The translations under genes and the position numbers were made by a program. A DNA stretch of 18,052 nucleotides from JBOGJI01 sp050747865. GTDB lineage: Bacteria > Acidobacteriota > Thermoanaerobaculia > Multivoradales > JAHEKO01. The stretch covers positions 1 to 18,052 of the forward strand of contig JBOGJI010000051.1 in NCBI GenBank assembly GCA_050747865.1, in the 5' to 3' direction. The notes beneath the pieces are model-generated. The model was not told the origin of the DNA. It searched no databases and saw nothing but the letters and a program-made list of their open reading frames with translations. Position 1 is the stretch's first letter; the number at the start of each line of letters is the position of its first letter. Positions 13,787 through 18,052 of the stretch are shown here, piece after piece.

Positions 13787-14734
13787 ATGAATCGGCTGGG
13801 AAAGCACGCGATGAACACGTGGCCGGAGCTTTCGTACGAGGCCTGGCGCGACACCCTGGAAACTCTGCATCTGTGGACGCAGATCGTGGGCAAGGTACGG
13901 CTCGTGCACTCGCCCTGGATCAACCACTCCTGGCACGCCACCTTCTATCCGACCGCCCGGGGACTGACGACCGGACCGATCCCGCATGGCAGCCGGGTCT
14001 TCGAGATGCAGTTCGATTTCGTGCGGCACCTCTTGCGCGTTCAGACCGCGGAGGGTGAGGAGCGCCACCTGGCCCTCGAGCCCCGCTCGGTGGCCTCTTT
14101 CTACGAAGAGCTGATGGAACGACTGCGTGAGCTCGATCTCGCCACCGAGATCCACCCCAGGCCCAACGAGCTACCCGATCCGATCACGCCGTTCCTCGAC
14201 GACACCGCGCACGCCTCGTACGATCCGGAATACGCCAACCGATTCGGGCGGGTCCTGCTACAGGCGCACCGCGTCTTCACCTGGTTCCGGTCGGGCTTCT
14301 GCGGCAAGGTGAGTCCGGTGCACTTCTTCTGGGGCAGCTTCGATCTGGCGGTGACACGTTTCTCGGGGCGGCCGGCGCCGCCGCATCCCGGAGGCGTTCC
14401 GAACCTTCCGGATCCAGTGACTCGGGAGGCCTACTCGTACGAGGTCTCGAGTGCCGGCTTCTGGCCGGGCAACGCGATGGTGCCCTATGCCGCGTTCTAC
14501 TCCTATGCCTATCCAACGCCGGCTGGCTTCCGCGAGGCCGTGGTCGAGCCGCGCGATGCGGTCTGGAGCGAGGAGCTCGGGGAGTTCCTGCTGCCCTACG
14601 AGGCCGTTCGCGACGCCGGTTCGCCGGACGAGATCTTGAAGCGGTTTCTGGAGACCACCTACGAGGCGGCGGCGGAGCTGGGGGGCTGGGACCGTGAGCG
14701 TCTGGAGTGCGAGCGAACGGCGCCGACCGCGTAG
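13787..14734 (+). CDS. DUF5996 family protein
   Basis: The product has 315 residues. I take the ATG at 13787, preceded by AAGAGGTG; a GTG two codons earlier (13781) and an ATG at 13811 just before the conserved NTWPELSYEAWRDT are alternatives. The family pattern is strong along the whole length: LHLWTQIVGKVRL, PWINHSWHATFY, ARGLTTGPIPHG, GKVSPVHFFWGSFDLAVTRF, SGRPAPPHPGGVPN and the SSAGFWPGN block. These nearly invariant Trp/His/Pro-rich segments suggest a soluble enzyme or binding protein, but the family has no established function that I know. The closely spaced divergent symporter may share the promoter region. The stop lies 27 bp from the converging antiporter gene. Confidence 0.88.
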   Translation: MNRLGKHAMNTWPELSYEAWRDTLETLHLWTQIVGKVRLVHSPWINHSWHATFYPTARGLTTGPIPHGSRVFEMQFDFVRHLLRVQTAEGEERHLALEPRSVASFYEELMERLRELDLATEIHPRPNELPDPITPFLDDTAHASYDPEYANRFGRVLLQAHRVFTWFRSGFCGKVSPVHFFWGSFDLAVTRFSGRPAPPHPGGVPNLPDPVTREAYSYEVSSAGFWPGNAMVPYAAFYSYAYPTPAGFREAVVEPRDAVWSEELGEFLLPYEAVRDAGSPDEILKRFLETTYEAAAELGGWDRERLECERTAPTA

Positions 14735-14761
14735 CGGCCGGCGCGACCGTTTCGACTTCAC

Positions 14762-15043
14762 TCACAGCATCGTTTCGTCCTCGTAACACCAGGCCCAGTT
14801 CTCGCCGGGCTGGAAGGAGCGAACGATGGGGTGCGCGGTGGCGTGGAAGTGCTTCGTCGCGTGCCGGTTCTTCGACGAGTCACAGCAGCCGACGTGGCCA
14901 CAGGTCATGCACAGGCGCAGGTGGACCCACGAGTCGCCGAGCTCCAGACATTCTTCGCAGCCGCTGGCGCTGGGGGTCACGTCTCCGGTGCTTGCGGCAT
15001 GAGCGCATCGCGGGTTGCCGAGCTGGGCATCGGTGAGTCGCAT
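14762..15043 (-). other. Possible internally initiated 93-residue free UBP-type zinc finger
   Basis: Inside the antiporter gene, at the linker, the minus strand reads GGGGAGG (15057-15051), 7 nt, then ATG (15043-15041) in frame with the zinc finger. This is a better ribosome binding site than that of the full-length gene, whose upstream region has only a weak GAGAG. Free-standing UBP-type zinc-finger proteins of about this length exist in bacteria. Either a separate overlapping gene was fused in frame while keeping its start, or both products are made. The signals are seen; the internal initiation is inferred. Confidence 0.5.
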
Positions 15044-16813
15044 CGCTGATCCTCCCCTGGAGGCCGGCGCCGGCGCCTCGGCCGCGGCGCGCAGCCGATC
15101 CGCGTACCCGCGTAGGGCCTCCTCGCTGACGTCGAGCTCGCCGAGCACCGTCTGTACCAGGCGCACGGTCCCCTCCCGCTCCTCGGAAACGACGTGCTCG
15201 GCTCCGGCGTGGCGTAACGTCGCGATTCCGCTGTCGAGGCGGGTACGGGCGACGATCTGCAGCTCGGGATTGAGTGCCCGGGCGGCGCTCACGACCCGCT
15301 GGGTCATCTCCCTGTCATCGTCCGCCACCACGAGCAATCGCGCGCGGCGGACGCCGGCGAGGAGCAGCTCGTACCGCCGGGCATAATTGCCGCGCAGGAC
15401 GCGCAGCTCCTCCTGCTCGGCCTCCCGCGCGCCCTCCGGGCTGAGCGTCACGATCAGATGCGGTACCGCCTGCTCGGCGAGTGCCCGGGCGAGGCCACGG
15501 CCCGCCTGGCCGTAGCCGGCGATGATGACGTGGTCCGCGAGATCGGCGTGCGGGTCCTGGCTGGCTCCAGGGTCCGCGCCCGCCGTTGCGTCCTGCCCGG
15601 CCTGCGCGGCGCCGGCGGCGACGCGACGCTCGAGCGTCGCGCCGAAGCGCGCCAGCAGCGGCGTCCCCATCATCAGAATCACCGTCGCCGCGATGAACGT
15701 CTGCGGGCCGCCGTCTGCCAGGCCGGCGGGAAATAGCCCCACCTCGCGAGCGCTGCGCTCGAGGACGAAGGAGAACTCACCGACCTGGGCGATGAGCAGG
15801 GCCGAGAACAGGGCGGTGCCGGCGCCGTAGCCGAGCAGGCGAACGGCGAGCGTCGCGCTCGCCACCTTGATCAGCACCACGGCGAGGACCACGGCGAGCA
15901 CCAAAGGCAGGTGGGTGAGCAGGAACTCGAGGTCGAGCAGCAGCCCGACGGAGACGAAGAAGGTGGCGCTGAAGAGAATCTGCAGCGGCTGGATCTCGCC
16001 GAAGGCGAGATCGCTGAAACGGCTCTCGCTGACCACCAGCCCGGCGAGGAAGGCGCCCAGTGACAGGCTCACCCCGGCGAGGCTGGTCAGGTAGGCGGTG
16101 CCAAAGCAGATCGCCATGACCGTCAGCACGAAGATCTCCTGCGAGCAAGTACGGGCCACGGCCTCGAGCACCTTTGGCATGACCCGCCGGGCGACGACCA
16201 GGACGAGCGCGATCAGGGCGCCCGCCTTGCCGAGCGCCCAGGCGATCCCCAGGGCCGAGCCGCCCGCGCCGCCGAGCATCGGCACCACCAGCACCATCGC
16301 CACTACCGCGAGGTCCTGGAAGATCAACATGCCGAGGGTACCGCGGCCGACATCGGTGTCGGTCTCGCCGCGATCCAGCAGCAGCTTCATGACGATGGCG
16401 GTCGACGACAGCGCCACCAGGCAGCCGGTCAGCAGCGCCGCCCGCCAGTCGACCCCGGTGAGTGACAGCAAACCGGACACCGCGGCGAGGACCAGCCCCA
16501 CCTGGACGCCGCCGCCGATCCAGATGAGCCGCTTGATGCGCACCAGGTTGGCGAGGCTGAACTCGATGCCGACGGTGAACAGGAGCAGCACGACGCCGAC
16601 CTCGGCGGCCGCCTCGATCAGCGCCTCGTCGCGCACCAGCCCGAGGGCGTGCGGCCCGATGAGCGCGCCGGTCAACAGGAAGCTGACGATCGGCGTGACG
16701 CCGAGCCGGTGACACAGATAGGCGACCAGGGCGCTCGCCATCAGCAATGCCGCGACCTCGGCGAAGAACGGCGGCGCCATGGCCGCGGCGAGGATGGTTG
16801 GAAGAGGGGGCAT
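14762..16813 (-). CDS. KefB-type cation:proton antiporter with RCK domain fused to a UBP-type zinc finger
   Basis: The product has 683 residues from the ATG at 16813. Residues 15-395 form the CPA2 antiporter unit with about 12-13 helices and the conserved IFQDLAV motif (164-170). Residues 425-560 are an RCK/TrkA-N domain with the nucleotide-binding GYGQAGRG (433-440). After an Ala/Pro-rich linker (577-587) comes a ubiquitin-protease-type zinc finger (about 600-680): C603, H605, C619, C622, C635, C638, C643, H651, H655, H657 and H661, ending WAWCYEDE. The finger keeps the WCY element of ubiquitin-tail-binding fingers, but the arginine that contacts the ubiquitin tail (CGRY in HDAC6) is not there. 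The transporter part should exchange K+ or Na+ for H+ across the inner membrane under nucleotide or redox control; the finger's role is unknown. Confidence 0.9.
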   Translation of the reverse strand: MPPLPTILAAAMAPPFFAEVAALLMASALVAYLCHRLGVTPIVSFLLTGALIGPHALGLVRDEALIEAAAEVGVVLLLFTVGIEFSLANLVRIKRLIWIGGGVQVGLVLAAVSGLLSLTGVDWRAALLTGCLVALSSTAIVMKLLLDRGETDTDVGRGTLGMLIFQDLAVVAMVLVVPMLGGAGGSALGIAWALGKAGALIALVLVVARRVMPKVLEAVARTCSQEIFVLTVMAICFGTAYLTSLAGVSLSLGAFLAGLVVSESRFSDLAFGEIQPLQILFSATFFVSVGLLLDLEFLLTHLPLVLAVVLAVVLIKVASATLAVRLLGYGAGTALFSALLIAQVGEFSFVLERSAREVGLFPAGLADGGPQTFIAATVILMMGTPLLARFGATLERRVAAGAAQAGQDATAGADPGASQDPHADLADHVIIAGYGQAGRGLARALAEQAVPHLIVTLSPEGAREAEQEELRVLRGNYARRYELLLAGVRRARLLVVADDDREMTQRVVSAARALNPELQIVARTRLDSGIATLRHAGAEHVVSEEREGTVRLVQTVLGELDVSEEALRGYADRLRAAAEAPAPASRGGSAMRLTDAQLGNPRCAHAASTGDVTPSASGCEECLELGDSWVHLRLCMTCGHVGCCDSSKNRHATKHFHATAHPIVRSFQPGENWAWCYEDETML
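15051..15057 (-). promoter_or_regulatory. Strong in-frame Shine-Dalgarno sequence at the domain junction
   Basis: GGGGAGG on the minus strand, optimally spaced from the ATG at 15043, encodes the linker residues around Arg586-Gly588 (AGG GGA GGA). The codons AGG and GGA look uncommon in this window, where CGC and GGC dominate, so the sequence looks kept for ribosome binding rather than for coding. Confidence 0.55.
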
Positions 16814-16904
16814 GGTCGTCTCTCGCTGCCGCCATATCAGCCTATGCGGGAACCTTCTGCAGAATCCCGGATCACGACCTCGCGGCAACTGGCGCGCTCG
16901 GTGA

Positions 16905-16922
16905 TCTAAACTCTGATTTAGA
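16905..16922. promoter_or_regulatory. Candidate operator TCTAAA-N6-TTTAGA
   Basis: TCTAAA (16905-16910) and TTTAGA (16917-16922) form a perfect 6-bp inverted repeat with a 6-bp spacer. It is the only AT-rich patch in the 162-bp divergent region between the antiporter and the dioxygenase genes. Its size suits a dimeric winged-helix repressor such as the MarR family, which controls mhq operons in Bacillus. No such regulator gene is in the window. No convincing -35/-10 pair was found on either strand, although TAAACT overlaps the left arm. Confidence 0.4.
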
Positions 16923-16975
16923 ACCGGTTGGCATGTCGCTGCCGAACCGCGCCGGCTATCGGGGAGTGTATCGAC

Positions 16976-17935
16976 ATGGCGACCCCCACACCGATCGGCG
17001 GCATCCACCACGTGACGGCGATCGCCACCGATCCCCAGCGCAACCTCGACTTCTATGCCGAGGTGCTGGGGCTGCGGCTGGTGAAGAAGACCGTCAACTT
17101 CGACGACCCAGGCACCTACCATCTTTACTACGGCGACGAGGCCGGCCGGCCGGGCACCATCTTGACCTTCTTCCCCTGGCCGCTCGCCGTGCGGGGAAGT
17201 CGCGGCGTCGGGCAGGTCACGGTCACCGCGTTCAGCGTTCCGGAGGGCTCGCTCGGCTTCTGGAAGGAGCGCCTCGCGGGCGCCGGCATCACCGTCGAGG
17301 AGACCGGCGAGCGGCTCGAGGAAGAGGTGCTCACCCTGCTCGACCTCGACGGCCTGAAGCTCGAGCTGGTGGCGCACGCGGGAGCGGCGGAGCGGCCGGC
17401 GTGGGAAGGCGGCGGCGTGCCCGCGGAGCACGCGATCCGCGGCGTCTACGCGGTGACGCTCTCCGAGCAGGGCTACGAGACGACCGCCGCCCTGCTGTCC
17501 GAGGTCATGGGGTTCGCGCTCGTCGCCGAGAGCGGCAATCGCTACCGCTTCGACGTCGGGCAGGGTGGTGCCGGCGCTCGGCTGGACATCCTCTGCACGC
17601 CCGACGCGCCGCACGGGCGGATCGCCGCCGGCTCGGTGCACCACGTGGCCTTCCGCGTCGCCGACGACGAAGCCCAGGAGGGCTGGCGCGTCCGGTTGGC
17701 CGGCGCCGGGCGCAATGTCACGCCGGTGCTCGACCGGCAGTACTTCAAGTCGATCTACTTCCGCGAGCCCGGCGGCGTGCTGTTCGAGCTGGCCACCGAT
17801 CCCCCGGGATTCACCCACGACGAGCCGCTGGAAAGCCTCGGCTCCGCCTTGAAGCTCCCTCCCTGGCTCGAGCCGCATCGTCAGCGGATCGAAGACACCC
17901 TGCCACCGCTCGAGATGGGCGGGGGCCGGGCATGA
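16976..17935 (+). CDS. VOC-superfamily ring-cleaving dioxygenase, MhqO-like
   Basis: The product has 319 residues from the ATG at 16976, preceded by GGGGAG at 9 nt; an in-frame ATG at 16928 has no such signal. Two vicinal-oxygen-chelate modules are visible: residues 8-135 beginning GIHHVTAIATDPQRNLDFY, and 153-275 with SVHHVAFRV and VLFELATDPPGF. Metal ligands are expected at H11 or H12, H222 or H223, and E271, giving the His-His-Glu iron site of extradiol-type dioxygenases. The NFDDPGTYHLYYGDE and PGTILTFFPWP blocks are characteristic of the MhqO/MhqA hydroquinone-dioxygenase group. The likely role is ring opening of hydroquinones during quinone detoxification in the cytoplasm. It overlaps the following hydrolase gene by 4 bp, the same pairing as MhqO and MhqD in Bacillus subtilis. 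Confidence 0.87.
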   Translation: MATPTPIGGIHHVTAIATDPQRNLDFYAEVLGLRLVKKTVNFDDPGTYHLYYGDEAGRPGTILTFFPWPLAVRGSRGVGQVTVTAFSVPEGSLGFWKERLAGAGITVEETGERLEEEVLTLLDLDGLKLELVAHAGAAERPAWEGGGVPAEHAIRGVYAVTLSEQGYETTAALLSEVMGFALVAESGNRYRFDVGQGGAGARLDILCTPDAPHGRIAAGSVHHVAFRVADDEAQEGWRVRLAGAGRNVTPVLDRQYFKSIYFREPGGVLFELATDPPGFTHDEPLESLGSALKLPPWLEPHRQRIEDTLPPLEMGGGRA

Positions 17936-18052
17936 ACGGCGATCCCCACGCCGGGCAGCCCGTCGTCGTCGCCGGCCGGGCGTTGGAGTCGGCCGAGGCC
18001 GCGATGATCCTGGCGCACGGGCGCGGCGCGTCGGCCGACGGCATCCTCACGC
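17932..18052 (+). CDS. Alpha/beta hydrolase (phospholipase/carboxylesterase, MhqD-like), 5' part only
   Basis: Only 40 codons are inside the window; the gene runs off the right edge. The ATG at 17932 overlaps the dioxygenase TGA (ATGA), so translation is coupled. The visible product has AAMILAHGRGASADGILT, matching the oxyanion-hole HGRGAS segment that opens phospholipase/carboxylesterase family proteins such as MhqD. The catalytic Ser, Asp and His lie beyond the window. A role beside the dioxygenase in aromatic or electrophile detoxification is inferred from the pairing. Confidence 0.75.
   Translation, partial: MNGDPHAGQPVVVAGRALESAEAAMILAHGRGASADGILT

Noticed and set aside
16814..17878. 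N-terminal extension of the antiporter frame up to 17878
   Set aside because: The extra 355 codons are antisense to the MhqO-like dioxygenase and lack antiporter features; the ATG at 16813 precedes the first helix.
1..18052. tRNA, rRNA, CRISPR array, insertion sequence or prophage
   Set aside because: No cloverleaf-like segment, no regularly spaced direct repeats, no transposase or integrase motif and no terminal inverted repeats were seen on reading both strands.

Overview
This is an 18 kb stretch of a very GC-rich bacterial chromosome (about 70% G+C by eye, not counted). An outer-membrane-type transporter protein, a Tat-exported oxidase and an NAD-dependent ligase point to a diderm bacterium. 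Gene content would fit an Acidobacteriota-like or related high-GC Gram-negative lineage, but no marker here fixes the phylum. Genes are densely packed, often with 4-bp start/stop overlaps. I see no rRNA, tRNA, CRISPR array or insertion sequence.

Layout. (1) 1-4229: a metal locus. A leftward operon runs from a consensus-like promoter (TTGACA, 17-nt spacer, TATTTT) through a Tat-exported two-domain multicopper oxidase, a ZIP-family metal transporter with an unusual extra N-terminal domain, a membrane-anchored type-1 copper cupredoxin and an outer-membrane transporter-like protein that runs off the left edge. A DtxR/MntR-family metalloregulator is transcribed divergently. A 16-bp inverted repeat overlaps the operon's -10 box. 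(2) 4285-5250: a divergent squalene/phytoene synthase homologue with eroded Asp motifs, leftward. (3) 5307-10376: a rightward operon of an M24 aminopeptidase, DNA ligase LigA and the PHP-type DNA polymerase PolX. (4) 10377-12331: a looser, more accessory-looking region with a DUF2442 protein, a doubtful small ORF, an arginase-fold protein, a decayed DUF3052 gene and a small two-helix channel-like protein. (5) 12332-14734: a PutP-like sodium/solute symporter and a DUF5996 protein, divergent. (6) 14762-18052: a KefB-type cation/proton antiporter fused to a ubiquitin-protease-type (UBP) zinc finger, divergent from a MhqO-like ring-cleaving dioxygenase that overlaps the start of a MhqD-like alpha/beta hydrolase.

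The two most interesting items are the five-gene metal locus, which looks like a copper-dependent metal oxidation and uptake module under an Mn-type regulator, and the antiporter-zinc-finger fusion. In the fusion, a strong in-frame ribosome binding site and ATG sit exactly at the domain junction, so the finger could also be made as a free 93-residue protein. The PolX/LigA pair suggests a DNA repair operon, and the MhqO/MhqD pair a quinone or electrophile detoxification operon.
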